Notes: generated by a model from the letters alone, not told the origin. A stretch of DNA of 18,305 bases from Prevotellaceae bacterium (GCA_031255055.1 JAIRTG010000184.1:1-18305), one strand, 5' to 3'; shown: positions 8,988 through 17,151, numbered from the stretch's first letter. Translations and numbers: made by a program.

Positions 8988-9707
8988 ATGAATACAAACA
9001 ATAACAGTTATACATTGATTTACGCCATTGTGATGGTAATCATAGTGGCGTTGATGTTGGCATTTGTTTCCGGAGCGCTGAAAAGCAGGCAGGATGCAAA
9101 TGTGGAACTGGACAAAAAGAAACAAATTCTCAGTTCGCTCAACATCGACACAAAAGGACAGGACGCCGCCAAGGTTTACGACCGGTACATTATAGGCGCA
9201 CTGGTGTTGGATATAAACGGAAATATCCGTTCGGAATCAAAAGATGACGCCTTTGCGCTGGATATGACAAAAGAAATGCAGGCCGACCCCAACAACAGAC
9301 AGTTGCCGGTTTTTATTGCAAATGTAGACGGACAAACCAAATACATTTTCAGTTTACAGGGAGCCGGTCTCTGGGGTCCCATTTGGGGATACATCTCCTT
9401 GAATGACGATAAGAATACGGTTTACGGAACATATTATTCACACGCCAGCGAAACACCCGGATTGGGCGCCAACATCACATCCGATGAATTTCAGAACCAG
9501 TTTATCGGCAAGCACATTCTGAACGGCGTAGGCGAATTTGTCTCCATCGCCGTGCTGAAAGCCGGAAAGCGTGCCGAAGGAAAAGACCATGTCGATGCGC
9601 TGTCCGGAGGCACCATCACCAGTCAGGGTGTGGAGAAAATGCTGAAAAACAGCATCGGACAATATGAGAAGTTTTTACATCAACCAACAAACGGAGGAAA
9701 TAAATAA
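8988..9707 (+). CDS. nqrC: Na+-translocating NADH:quinone oxidoreductase subunit C
   Basis: 239 residues. One N-terminal membrane helix (about 8-30) anchors a periplasmic FMN-binding domain. NqrC passes electrons through a covalently bound FMN on a threonine. The site is DALSGGTITS at 203-212, so Thr209 should carry FMN. The residue before it is Gly rather than the common Ala (SGAT), a mild variation. The GLG and SDEFQNQF segment (158-171) is also typical of the family. The stop codon TAA overlaps the first base of the nqrD ATG by 1 nt (position 9707), suggesting translational coupling. Confidence 0.96.
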   Translation: MNTNNNSYTLIYAIVMVIIVALMLAFVSGALKSRQDANVELDKKKQILSSLNIDTKGQDAAKVYDRYIIGALVLDINGNIRSESKDDAFALDMTKEMQADPNNRQLPVFIANVDGQTKYIFSLQGAGLWGPIWGYISLNDDKNTVYGTYYSHASETPGLGANITSDEFQNQFIGKHILNGVGEFVSIAVLKAGKRAEGKDHVDALSGGTITSQGVEKMLKNSIGQYEKFLHQPTNGGNK

Positions 9708-10339
9708 TGGGAAAGCTCTTATCTGAAAAAACAAAAAAAGTCTTCTTAGGCCCTTTAAATAAAAACAATCCGATTACCGTTCAGGTATTAGGTATCTGCT
9801 CGGCGCTGGCCGTAACGGCCGAATTAAAACCGGCACTGGTCATGGGTATTTCGGTAACGATCATTGTTGCCTTTTCCAACGTGATTATTTCGCTCTTGAG
9901 AAACACAATCCCCAATAGCATCCGTATCATTGTACAGTTAGTTGTCGTTGCCGCGTTGGTAACAGTGGTCAGTGAGATACTGAAAGCCTTTGCCTACGAC
10001 GTCAGCGTACAATTATCGGTCTACATCGGCCTGATCATCACCAACTGCATTTTGATGGGACGTCTCGAAGCCTTTGCGATGGCCAACAAACCATGGGCAT
10101 CGTTCATCGACGGTCTGGGAAACGGCTTCGGCTACGCATGGATTCTGGTTGTCATTGCGTTCTTCCGCGAATTATTTGGTTCCGGTTCCTTATTCGGCTT
10201 CCCGATCATCCCCGAAAAACTGTACGAATGGGGCTACATCAACAACGGGCTGATGATTCTGCCTCCGATGGCCTTGATACTAGTAGCGTGTATAATATGG
10301 ATACAGCGTTCAAGAAACAAAGAATTACAGGAAAAATAA
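9707..10339 (+). CDS. nqrD: Na+-translocating NADH:quinone oxidoreductase subunit D
   Basis: 210 residues with about six membrane helices. NqrD and NqrE form a pseudo-symmetric membrane pair in which four cysteines hold an intramembrane iron-sulfur cluster. The two expected cysteines are present: Cys31 in LGICSAL and Cys114 in TNCILMGR. GFGYAWILVV and FRELFGSGSLFG (about 140-164) are typical conserved segments. The length agrees with the family. The start overlaps the nqrC stop by 1 nt, and nqrE follows after 6 bp. Confidence 0.97.
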   Translation: MGKLLSEKTKKVFLGPLNKNNPITVQVLGICSALAVTAELKPALVMGISVTIIVAFSNVIISLLRNTIPNSIRIIVQLVVVAALVTVVSEILKAFAYDVSVQLSVYIGLIITNCILMGRLEAFAMANKPWASFIDGLGNGFGYAWILVVIAFFRELFGSGSLFGFPIIPEKLYEWGYINNGLMILPPMALILVACIIWIQRSRNKELQEK

Positions 10340-10345
10340 TTTGAT

Positions 10346-10966
10346 ATGGAAGCACTAAATATATTTGTAAAGTCGATTTTCGTCGACAACATGATTTTCG
10401 CCTATTTCTTGGGGATGTGTTCATATCTGGCCGTATCCAAGAACGTAAAAACATCGCTTGGACTGGGCATTGCGGTCATTTTTGTATTATTCATCACACT
10501 GCCGGTCAACTACCTGCTCGAAACTTACATTCTGAAAGAAGGAGCTTTAGCCTGGCTTGGGCCAAAATTCGCAACAGTTGATTTAAGCTATCTGAGTTTC
10601 ATCATCTTCATCGCCGTGATTGCCGCCATTACGCAACTGGTCGAAATGATTGTTGAAAAGTTCACACCCGCCCTCTACAACTCTTTGGGTATTTTTCTAC
10701 CGCTGATAGCCGTCAACTGCGCCATCATGGGAGCATCGCTTTTCATGCAGCAGCGCGACTTTGCCCATCTCGGCGAAGCTACCGGCTACGCTTTAGGTTC
10801 GGGAGTCGGTTGGGCGCTGGCGATTGTCGGTCTGGCAGCCATCCGTGAAAAGATGGAATACTCCAACGTGCCGACCCCCCTGCGCGGCTTAGGCATCGCT
10901 TTTATCACAGTAGCGCTTATGGGCATGGCATTTATGTGTTTCTCAGGATTAGGTATTCCGGAATAA
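10346..10966 (+). CDS. nqrE: Na+-translocating NADH:quinone oxidoreductase subunit E
   Basis: 206 residues with about six membrane helices, homologous to NqrD in inverted topology. The partner cysteines for the membrane iron-sulfur centre are Cys25 (GMCSYLAVS) and Cys125 (VNCAIMGAS). EALNIFVKSIFVDNMIFAYFLG-type N-termini and GLGIAF near the C-terminus are characteristic. It lies 6 bp after nqrD and 31 bp before nqrF. The gap before nqrF holds no terminator. Confidence 0.97.
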   Translation: MEALNIFVKSIFVDNMIFAYFLGMCSYLAVSKNVKTSLGLGIAVIFVLFITLPVNYLLETYILKEGALAWLGPKFATVDLSYLSFIIFIAVIAAITQLVEMIVEKFTPALYNSLGIFLPLIAVNCAIMGASLFMQQRDFAHLGEATGYALGSGVGWALAIVGLAAIREKMEYSNVPTPLRGLGIAFITVALMGMAFMCFSGLGIPE

Positions 10967-10997
10967 TCTCCATGAAATTTGATATAACTAAAGAATT

Positions 10998-12263
10998 ATG
11001 ATATTAGCAATCAATATGTCAACAACAATTACGAGTCTGGTCGTTTTCTTAGCAATAATACTACTGTTGGTCATTCTGCTGTTGGTCGCCAAGCGCTATT
11101 TGATGCCTTCGGGCGACGTCACGATAACCATCAACGGAGAAAAAGAAGTTATCACACCCGCCGGAGGGACGCTACTAGGGACGCTTGCGGCACAAAACAT
11201 CTTTTTGCCATCCGCATGTGGCGGCGGCGGTTCCTGTGCTCAATGCCGCTGTCGGATTCCGGAAGGCGGCGGCGACATTCTGCCCACCGAAGCCGTACAT
11301 TTCTCACGCAAAGAGATAAAAAACAACTGGCGTCTGGGCTGTCAGGTAAAAGTAAAAAACGATTTATCGGTCAAGATGGACGAGTCGATTCTCGGCGTAA
11401 AAAAATGGGAATGTGAAGTCGTTTCCAACAAAAACGTAGCCACATTCATCAAAGAATTTATTGTAAAATTGCCCGTAGGCGAACATCTGCACTTCATTTC
11501 GGGAGGATATATCCAGATAGATATTCCGAGCTACAACATCAAATACGCCGATTACGAGATAGAGCAACGTTTTCGGGGCGACTGGGACAAATTCAAACTG
11601 TGGGATCTAACCGCCAAGAACGACGAAGGAACCATGCGTGCCTATTCAATGGCCAACTATCCCGCCGAAGGCGACATCGTCATGCTGAACGTGCGGATCG
11701 CCACCCCGCCGACAGATCGCGCCAAAGGCGGATTCACGGACGTACCTCCGGGGATAGCCTCCTCGTACATATTCAGCCTCAAACCGGGCGACAAAGTGAT
11801 GGTTTCCGGCCCATTCGGCGAATTTCATCCGACGCTCGACTCAAAACGCGAAATGCTATACATCGGCGGCGGCGCGGGTATGGCTCCGTTACGGTCGCAC
11901 ATCCTGCACCTGCTGAAAACCCTGAAAATCACCGACCGTAAAATATCGTACTGGTACGGTGCACGCGCATTGAACGAAGTATTTTACATGGACGACTTTT
12001 TGGCACTGGAAAAGCAATTTTCCAACTTCTCATTTCATCTGGCGCTCGACCGTCAAGATCCGGAAGCCGACAAAGTCGGTGTAAAATACACGCCCGGTTT
12101 TGTTCATCAGGTCATATTGAACAACTATCTGAAAGACCACGACGAGCCGGAAGAAATCGAATACTACATGTGCGGTCCAGGCCCGATGAGTAAAGCAGTC
12201 GAAGCGATGCTCTACAACTTAGGTGTTCCGCGCGAAATGCTGTCATTCGACGATTTCGGATAA
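10998..12263 (+). CDS. nqrF: Na+-translocating NADH:quinone oxidoreductase subunit F (NADH-oxidising)
   Basis: 421 residues. NqrF takes electrons from NADH to FAD and then to a [2Fe-2S] centre, the entry point of the pump. An N-terminal membrane helix (about 11-31) precedes a ferredoxin domain with Cys74, Cys80, Cys83 and Cys115 (SACGGGGSCAQC, then GCQV). The FAD-binding RAYSMANYP lies at 214-222, the NADH-binding GGGAGMAPLRS at 290-300, CGPGPM at 392-397 and the C-terminal SFDDFG at the end. Met7 (11016, MSTTI) aligns with the start of Vibrio NqrF and is an alternative. The first ATG is kept because Bacteroidales NqrF proteins appear to carry a few extra residues, though that is from memory. 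It is the last gene of the operon; a strong terminator follows 27 bp downstream. Confidence 0.96.
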   Translation: MILAINMSTTITSLVVFLAIILLLVILLLVAKRYLMPSGDVTITINGEKEVITPAGGTLLGTLAAQNIFLPSACGGGGSCAQCRCRIPEGGGDILPTEAVHFSRKEIKNNWRLGCQVKVKNDLSVKMDESILGVKKWECEVVSNKNVATFIKEFIVKLPVGEHLHFISGGYIQIDIPSYNIKYADYEIEQRFRGDWDKFKLWDLTAKNDEGTMRAYSMANYPAEGDIVMLNVRIATPPTDRAKGGFTDVPPGIASSYIFSLKPGDKVMVSGPFGEFHPTLDSKREMLYIGGGAGMAPLRSHILHLLKTLKITDRKISYWYGARALNEVFYMDDFLALEKQFSNFSFHLALDRQDPEADKVGVKYTPGFVHQVILNNYLKDHDEPEEIEYYMCGPGPMSKAVEAMLYNLGVPREMLSFDDFG

Positions 12264-12267
12264 TCGG

Positions 12268-12371
12268 ATCACGAATCACCATCGAGTTATAGGGACGTTC
12301 CTCGTGGACGTCCCTTTTTCATTGTCGGCGTCAAGATTCGTCGGATGTACCGCTATTTAGTGATTCGTGAT
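12268..12371. repeat. 12-bp perfect inverted repeat enclosing the nqr terminator
   Basis: ATCACGAATCAC at 12268-12279 is the exact reverse complement of GTGATTCGTGAT at 12360-12371. The 80-bp interval contains the nqrF terminator. The right arm lies in a TTTAGTG-(N)-GATTAA context that recurs loosely near 17710-17726, so these arms may belong to the same repeat family as the neighbouring elements rather than being an operator. Confidence 0.6.
12291..12319 (+). terminator. Intrinsic terminator of the nqr operon
   Basis: A perfect 8-bp stem AGGGACGT (12291-12298) / ACGTCCCT (12308-12315) with a 9-nt loop is followed by a T run through 12319. It lies 27 bp after the nqrF stop on the same strand. 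This is a textbook Rho-independent signal. Confidence 0.92.
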
Positions 12372-12408
12372 TAAACACGACGAACCGCATTCATCACAAC
12401 ACACTAAG

Positions 12409-12450
12409 AAAAAGAAAGAGAATTAGGTGGGGGAAGTCTCCCCCTAATTT
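12409..12450 (-). repeat. Truncated copy 2 of the three-hairpin element (terminal hairpin plus tail)
   Basis: Read on the minus strand, this is only the 3' end of the element: the GGGGGAGACTTCCCCC hairpin, the CCTAATT end and the pyrimidine-rich tail (plus strand AAGAAAAAGAAAGAG at about 12406-12420). The hairpin and tail match copies 3 and 4, while hairpins 1 and 2 are missing. Plus-strand AATTAGG and CCTAATT extend the stem, so this solo end folds into a longer imperfect hairpin followed by TTTT. Confidence 0.75.
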
Positions 12451-12480
12451 TGCGTTGATGGCGCATACCCAAATGGCTGT

Positions 12481-12508
12481 CGGAGCGATTGCAGCTCCGC
12501 AATTTTTT
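12481..12508 (+). terminator. Orphan terminator-like hairpin
   Basis: CGGAGC (12481-12486) and GCTCCG (12494-12499) form a 6-bp stem with a 7-nt loop. Six T residues follow at 12503-12508. No gene ends just upstream: nqrF already has its own terminator about 170 bp earlier. It may end a small RNA, be a back-up terminator, or be left over from a lost gene. The 12380-12480 interval otherwise holds only the truncated repeat. Confidence 0.55.
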
Positions 12509-12629
12509 CGATACCCGATACTTTATCAGCGATTCAAAAGTCAGGAAAAATCAAGAGGGATGAACGGTACGGCATCACCGGTCGCGAAAAAGTCCGCCCG
12601 TGAAGAACGGGGAAAATAGAAAAAAGTGA

Positions 12630-12637
12630 TACTTTTG
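12630..12637 (+). promoter_or_regulatory. Possible -7 promoter box for the phosphoesterase gene
   Basis: TACTTTTG at 12630-12637 matches TANNTTTG and lies 49 bp before the ATG at 12687. No TTTG is found at the expected -33 position, so the call rests on the -7 box alone. Confidence 0.45.
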
Positions 12638-12686
12638 CCCCACAAATTTGAGAATGGTTACGTTCTCGCAAATTAACAGAAAACAG

Positions 12687-13199
12687 ATGAAAAAAATCGG
12701 ATTATTGTCGGATACGCACGGCATGTTAGACCGGCGCGTGTTCGAGCATTTTGACAAATGTGACGAGGTCTGGCATGCAGGCGACATCGGTTCGCTCACG
12801 GTGCTGAACCAATTGCGTGCTTTCAGACCTCTGCGTGCGGTCTGGGGAAATATCGACGGCTATGACATCCGAACGCTGCTGCCCGAACATAATAAATTTG
12901 TGTGCGAAGGAGTCAAAACATGGATAACGCATATCGGCGGCTATCCGCCAAAATACGATCCGAGAGTGAAACCGGCTATCTTTAAAGATACACCGAGATT
13001 ATTCATCACAGGACATTCCCATATTTTGAAAGTGAAATATGACAAGACACTCAATTTATTGCACATCAACCCGGGCGCCGCAGGGAAGTACGGTTTTCAC
13101 GCGGTACAGACCCTTGTCCGTTTTGAAATCGACGGAGGCAATATCCAACAGTTGGAGGTCATCGAGTTGCAGCCAAACAATGCCATCGTGACGTATTAA
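12687..13199 (+). CDS. YfcE/MJ0936-like metallophosphoesterase
   Basis: 170 residues from the ATG at 12687 (MKKIGLLSDTHG). An in-frame ATG at 12648 would add 13 residues and start very close to the likely transcription start, so it is disfavoured. The family hydrolyses phosphodiesters with two metal ions in the cytoplasm; physiological substrates are mostly unknown. Metal-binding motifs are complete: Asp9-x-His11, GD with Asp33, GN with Asn55, His82 in THIGG, and GHSH with His110 and His112. The length is typical of YfcE-like proteins. The gene converges on folB with only 6 bp between the two stop codons and no terminator in that gap, so the two transcripts probably overlap at their 3' ends. 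Confidence 0.88.
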   Translation: MKKIGLLSDTHGMLDRRVFEHFDKCDEVWHAGDIGSLTVLNQLRAFRPLRAVWGNIDGYDIRTLLPEHNKFVCEGVKTWITHIGGYPPKYDPRVKPAIFKDTPRLFITGHSHILKVKYDKTLNLLHINPGAAGKYGFHAVQTLVRFEIDGGNIQQLEVIELQPNNAIVTY

Positions 13200-13205
13200 T
13201 CCCCG

Positions 13206-13565
13206 TCACTCTCTTGTCGCTTCCTGGATAATCGTCACGCTGGCGATTTTCCCTCCCAAAGGCGGATTTAATTTTGATAATTCGATTTTTAGAGATTCTA
13301 TCACCGGGAAGTATTCCATCAGAGTGTTCAAAATCCGTTGAGACACGTGTTCCAGCAAGTTGGAGGGAATCTCCATTTCGTCTTTAATCACATTGTATAT
13401 CAACTGATAGTCGAGGGTATCGTTCAAGTCGTCCGAATCGTTCGCCCAGTCGGTATCGATTTCCGCTTCCAACGAAACAATAAATGTGTTGCCAATCTCC
13501 TTTTCGTGTTCCAGACATCCGTGAAACGCATGAAATTCCATGTTTGCTAACCTGATCTTTGTCAT
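13206..13565 (-). CDS. folB: Dihydroneopterin aldolase
   Basis: 119 residues, the usual FolB length. The enzyme splits 7,8-dihydroneopterin into 6-hydroxymethyl-dihydropterin and glycolaldehyde in folate synthesis, acting as a cytoplasmic oligomer. Sequence signs are FHAFHGCLEHEKEIG at 11-25 with the catalytic Glu21, the Tyr53 of DYQLIYN, the LLEH motif (70-73), and Lys98 in SKLNPP, which correspond to the active-site Glu, Tyr and Lys of the Staphylococcus aureus enzyme. It lies 69 bp downstream of xseA on the same strand. No Bacteroides-type promoter is apparent in the gap, so co-transcription with xseA is likely. No other folate gene is in the window. Confidence 0.93.
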   Translation of the reverse strand: MTKIRLANMEFHAFHGCLEHEKEIGNTFIVSLEAEIDTDWANDSDDLNDTLDYQLIYNVIKDEMEIPSNLLEHVSQRILNTLMEYFPVIESLKIELSKLNPPLGGKIASVTIIQEATRE

Positions 13566-13634
13566 AATAACAGTTGTTTTAAGAAAGTTTATAGTTGTGT
13601 AAATTTGAATTAGATCTTGTTTTCTGTCGAAAAA

Positions 13635-14867
13635 TCAATTTTCGACCGTACTGTTGAAAGAGCCGTCGATGAGGCAGGTTGTTATTTTATCTCCGTGCTT
13701 GATATTTTTCACCGAACCGATTCTTTTTCCGTTTACAGTTGTGATCGAATAGCCGCGTTTCAGCAGGAGTAGGGGAGAATACGATTCGATATTCTTTTCC
13801 GTCAAATTTAATTTATTTTCTTCCCGACTGATGAGCAGTTTGGCAGTCGAATGTAGTTGATGCCTGATTTGTTCCAACCGGTATTTCTCACGTATTAAAA
13901 ACGTCTGTACGCTTTGCCGTATTGTGTGATATATATAATTCAACTGTTGTTCTTCCGTCTTTATTTTTAATCCGGAAGAATGACGGATATCTGCAAAGAG
14001 TCCGTCCAACATATTTTCTTTTCGTTTCAGAAAATCGATCAAATATCCGGCCACAGCCGTCGGTGTTTTCAGGCTGACGGATGCAACCATATCGAGTACA
14101 GTCAGGTCGCGCTGATGTCCGATACCGGTTAGAATAGGTAGCGGGAATTGAGCACAGTTTAGCGCGAGTCCGTATGAATCGAAGCTCGATAAATCGGCTA
14201 CCGCGCCACCTCCGCGAATGATCACAACCAAATCGAATAACTCGACATGTTGATAAATCCTGTCGAGCGCAGCAATGACGGAAGAAGCTGTTTTTTCGCC
14301 CTGCATAACAGCCGGGAATAGTTTTGTATAGAAGACGTAATTGTGCGGATTGTTGTCCAACTGATTACAGAAGTCATCGTATCCGGCGGCTGTTTCCGAC
14401 GAGATGATAGCTATCCGCTGCGGCAAATGTGCCCATTCCAGTTCTTTGTTCATCCCTGCGATACCGTCTTTTTCGAGCTGCTTCATTATCTGCAACCGTT
14501 TAATGGTGATTTCTCCCACCGTGAACGCGGGATCAATGTCCTTAATGCTCAGGTTGAATCCGTAAACGGAATGAAATTCGACGGAAACAGCTATCAGTAC
14601 GTGCAACCCTGCCTGAAAACGTTGTCCTGTGGCGCTTTCAAAGTAAGGTTTCAACATCCGGTAGACCGACGCCCAACACGATGCCTTACTTTTGGCCAGC
14701 AACAGACCGGTTTCGGTATTTTTCTCGATGAGATCAAAATAACAATGTCCGTTTACGCTTTCGCGCAGCTCGCTTATTTCCGCGCGTACCCATATCGGCC
14801 CTTTAAAATTCAGGGCGATGGCATCTCGCACACGGCTCGTTAATTCGGAGAGGGAAACAGTTTGCAT
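13635..14867 (-). CDS. xseA: Exodeoxyribonuclease VII large subunit
   Basis: 410 residues. XseA is the catalytic subunit of the single-strand-specific nuclease ExoVII used in DNA repair. The N-terminal OB-fold covers about residues 1-105. The nuclease domain follows, with RIAIISSETAAG (151-162), RGGG at 218-221, DLSSFD at 225-230, GIGHQRD at 248-254 and KTPTAVA (267-273), all family hallmarks. The C-terminal coiled region (about 280-370) binds XseB. The length is a little short of E. coli XseA (456), normal for Bacteroidota. Its start lies only 3 bp after the subtilase stop codon, so both are on one transcript. The small subunit gene xseB, often adjacent, is not found in the 69-bp gap downstream. 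Confidence 0.94.
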   Translation of the reverse strand: MQTVSLSELTSRVRDAIALNFKGPIWVRAEISELRESVNGHCYFDLIEKNTETGLLLAKSKASCWASVYRMLKPYFESATGQRFQAGLHVLIAVSVEFHSVYGFNLSIKDIDPAFTVGEITIKRLQIMKQLEKDGIAGMNKELEWAHLPQRIAIISSETAAGYDDFCNQLDNNPHNYVFYTKLFPAVMQGEKTASSVIAALDRIYQHVELFDLVVIIRGGGAVADLSSFDSYGLALNCAQFPLPILTGIGHQRDLTVLDMVASVSLKTPTAVAGYLIDFLKRKENMLDGLFADIRHSSGLKIKTEEQQLNYIYHTIRQSVQTFLIREKYRLEQIRHQLHSTAKLLISREENKLNLTEKNIESYSPLLLLKRGYSITTVNGKRIGSVKNIKHGDKITTCLIDGSFNSTVEN

Positions 14868-14870
14868 ATT

Positions 14871-16505
14871 TTAAGGAAGGACGATTTTGTGTATTTCTTT
14901 ATGGTAGTCGGTCGAGAGCAACAGGGTATAAATGCCGGCGCCTAAACGACCGGTATTCAGGACAGCATAAAGTTCGTTCAGGTCATTTTGCAACACCAGG
15001 GCGCCCATCGCACTATATATGCGGATATTTTTTATCGGCAGGTCGTCGGTTCTTTTCAGATAGATTTTATCGGTTTCCGTCCACACCCGCGTTTGCTCAT
15101 CGCGGCGCAAGGGCGGAATATCTGTGCCGACGAATCGCCGATATACTTGCTCAAAATCGGGAATACCATAACCCAACCGGCTATCGGGATTTCCGTACAG
15201 GCTTGCACTTTCGACAATCAGGTCGATGATTCCCCGTACCGACAACTCGATACCTTTATCGATACAGGCTTCCAAAAGACACGCGCACAATCCTGTTACA
15301 ATCGGCGTCGAATAGGACGTCCCGCTACCTGTCGATACGTTGCCCGAAAAATTGACGTAAAAAGTTCGCATTCCTCTGGCGCAAATTTCGGGCTTTACCC
15401 TGCCGTCGGAAGTGGGGCCGAAAGACGAGAAATCGCTGACCGCGCCGACCGCATCGACCGAGCCTACGGTGAGAATACCGTCGGCATCGGCCGGTACACC
15501 GACGTATTTCCACGACTTATTACCGTCATTTCCCACACTGTTGACAACCAGTATTCCCTTTTTCGCCGCAATGCCCGCCGCAATACTCGCCCTTGATGTT
15601 TTTCCGTCCATATCGTTGTACGTAAAATTTGCGGAAGCGTTGTCAAACGTCGTATAGCCTAAAGAAGAATTGATCAGGTCCACCCCTGCGCTGTCGGCAT
15701 ATTCGATACCCGCAACCCAGCAGTCGACTTCCATCAAAAGTTCGACATCGCTATATTCGGTTTGTATCAGCCAATATGTAGCCGCCGTTGCACTTCCCTG
15801 ATAACTGTCGTCCAAATCGCCCGCCATTATCGACATAACATTAGCGCCGTGCGTATCCGCTTCATAGACGTTTTCGCCCGGTAGCACCACGTTTTTCACA
15901 CCCGCAACGCGCCCCGATTCGTACAAATGTACGAAGGCCGGATTTGCGTCCATGTGATAAAAACCGGCGTCCAGCACACCGATGTGGATATTGTTACCGT
16001 GATAGTTGTCTTGGTGGAGCACATTTCCTTTCAATTGCGACAATTGTTTTTCGGGGCTGTCGCCGTCGTCCGCTACGTTTTGCAACATCACCGGCATTTT
16101 CTTTTGTTGTCCCGACGGTCTATGTTCGATTTTTCCGGTATACTGCACCCCGTCGACAAAGGGTAACTCTTCGAGCGACGCAATGAGCATCGAGTCGGAA
16201 GTTGTGACGGTTGCACCGTTGAGCCATTTTGTTGTCGAATGAATTTGCAGACCTTTATCTTCAATCGCCGCCAGATAGTGCGGATTCACCGGTAAATCGC
16301 TGACTTCATACGGAATATTCAACCGCATTCTCCTCGCTATTGCCCGACTCGAAAGAAAGGCTTCGGGATGTTCCAATGAAAAAGGCGAGTTATTTTTGTC
16401 GGTGAATCGGATGTAGAAAAAATAGTCATCGGCCGCCGATACGCCGTTTGACGAAAGCAGCAAAAATGCTGTAGTGATGAAAAATACTTTTGTGAAAACA
16501 TTCAT
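14871..16505 (-). CDS. Secreted subtilisin-like serine protease (S8) with T9SS C-terminal sorting domain
   Basis: 544 residues. A signal peptide spans residues 1 to about 24 (hydrophobic core FFITTAFLLL, cleavage near GVSA/AD). Residues 25-130 look like a pro-region, with the SSRAIARRMR segment often seen in Bacteroidota S8 proteases. The catalytic triad is complete: Asp179 (GVLDAG), His219 (ADTHGANV) and Ser397 (GSGTSYSTP), with the oxyanion Asn326 (SVGNDGN). The last 75 or so residues form a beta-rich Por-secretion tail, including IRIYSAMGALVL and LGAGIYTLLL, ending in KIVLP. This marks export by the type IX system and probable surface attachment or release. The promoter at 16541-16570 and a 28-nt leader precede it. 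It is the first gene of an operon with xseA 3 bp downstream, an odd pairing of a secreted protease with a DNA-repair gene. The substrate is unknown. Confidence 0.93.
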   Translation of the reverse strand: MNVFTKVFFITTAFLLLSSNGVSAADDYFFYIRFTDKNNSPFSLEHPEAFLSSRAIARRMRLNIPYEVSDLPVNPHYLAAIEDKGLQIHSTTKWLNGATVTTSDSMLIASLEELPFVDGVQYTGKIEHRPSGQQKKMPVMLQNVADDGDSPEKQLSQLKGNVLHQDNYHGNNIHIGVLDAGFYHMDANPAFVHLYESGRVAGVKNVVLPGENVYEADTHGANVMSIMAGDLDDSYQGSATAATYWLIQTEYSDVELLMEVDCWVAGIEYADSAGVDLINSSLGYTTFDNASANFTYNDMDGKTSRASIAAGIAAKKGILVVNSVGNDGNKSWKYVGVPADADGILTVGSVDAVGAVSDFSSFGPTSDGRVKPEICARGMRTFYVNFSGNVSTGSGTSYSTPIVTGLCACLLEACIDKGIELSVRGIIDLIVESASLYGNPDSRLGYGIPDFEQVYRRFVGTDIPPLRRDEQTRVWTETDKIYLKRTDDLPIKNIRIYSAMGALVLQNDLNELYAVLNTGRLGAGIYTLLLSTDYHKEIHKIVLP

Positions 16506-16540
16506 TGTACAGTAGTTTATAGGGGTTTGTTGAGAACGAA

Positions 16541-16570
16541 CAAAAGTACAACATTATCGGCGCAAACAAA
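16541..16570 (-). promoter_or_regulatory. Bacteroides-type promoter of the protease-xseA-folB operon
   Basis: On the minus strand TTTG (16570-16567), an 18-bp spacer and TACTTTTG (16548-16541) fit the Bacteroidota consensus with the same spacing as the nqr promoter. The start of transcription would be near 16534, giving a leader of about 28 nt to the ATG at 16505. Confidence 0.8.
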
Positions 16571-16639
16571 AATCTCACATCGTCACGCACCTCATTCATT
16601 CTTAAACACTAAACACGAACGTTGGTCTTCAACCAAAGA

Positions 16640-16785
16640 AGAGAAACAGAAAGACAATCTTAAAGGAAGAGAGAGAGAAAGAGAAGATTTAGGTGGGGGA
16701 AGTCTCCCCCTCGCTTCAGCCGCCTACGGCGTCTTCCGCTACCCCCTCTGCGGGGCTCTGCCCCGCAACGCCCCGTACTCCCCTC
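16640..16785 (-). repeat. Three-hairpin repeat element, copy 3 (inverted), with purine-rich tail
   Basis: The core is 16687-16775 and, read on the minus strand, is almost identical to copy 1, including the CGCC-TAC-GGCG middle hairpin (16721-16731). The plus-strand purine tail (about 16640-16686, GAGAGAGAAAGAGAAG) corresponds to the pyrimidine tails of copies 1 and 4. Sequence diverges right after the CGGGGCG edge at 16775. Together with copy 4 it flanks the 21-bp array in inverted orientation. A short GTCGC-GTA-GCGAC hairpin lies at 16812-16824 between this copy and the array. Confidence 0.85.
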
Positions 16786-17151
16786 GCCCTACGAGTGACA
16801 AGTTACAGGTAGTCGCGTAGCGACGCAGTCTCGATTAGCAAACGAACGAGGATTTTTAATAAATGAGTGAGAACATCCTCTTTTTTTGTGAGGTTATCTT
16901 CTTTTTTTACGAGGACGTCCTCATTTTGAATAAATATTTTTAGCAAATGAATGAGGATTTTTAGCAAATGAACGAGGATTTTTAGCAAACGAACGAGGAT
17001 TTTTAGCAAATGAACGAGGATTTTTAGCAAATGAACGAGGATTTTTAGCAAACGAACGAGGATTTTTAGCAAACGAACGAGGATTTTTAGCAAATGAACG
17101 AGGATTTTTAGCAAATGAATGAGGATTTTTAGCAAACGAACGAGGATTTTT

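Noticed and set aside
14988..15596. Long plus-strand open frame opposite the protease
   Set aside because: It is antisense to a clear S8 protease with an intact catalytic triad, and the translated product shows no recognisable domain.
16527..16820. Plus-strand open frame across copy 3
   Set aside because: It translates the purine tail and hairpin element. The start lies inside the protease promoter region, and composition is repeat-driven.
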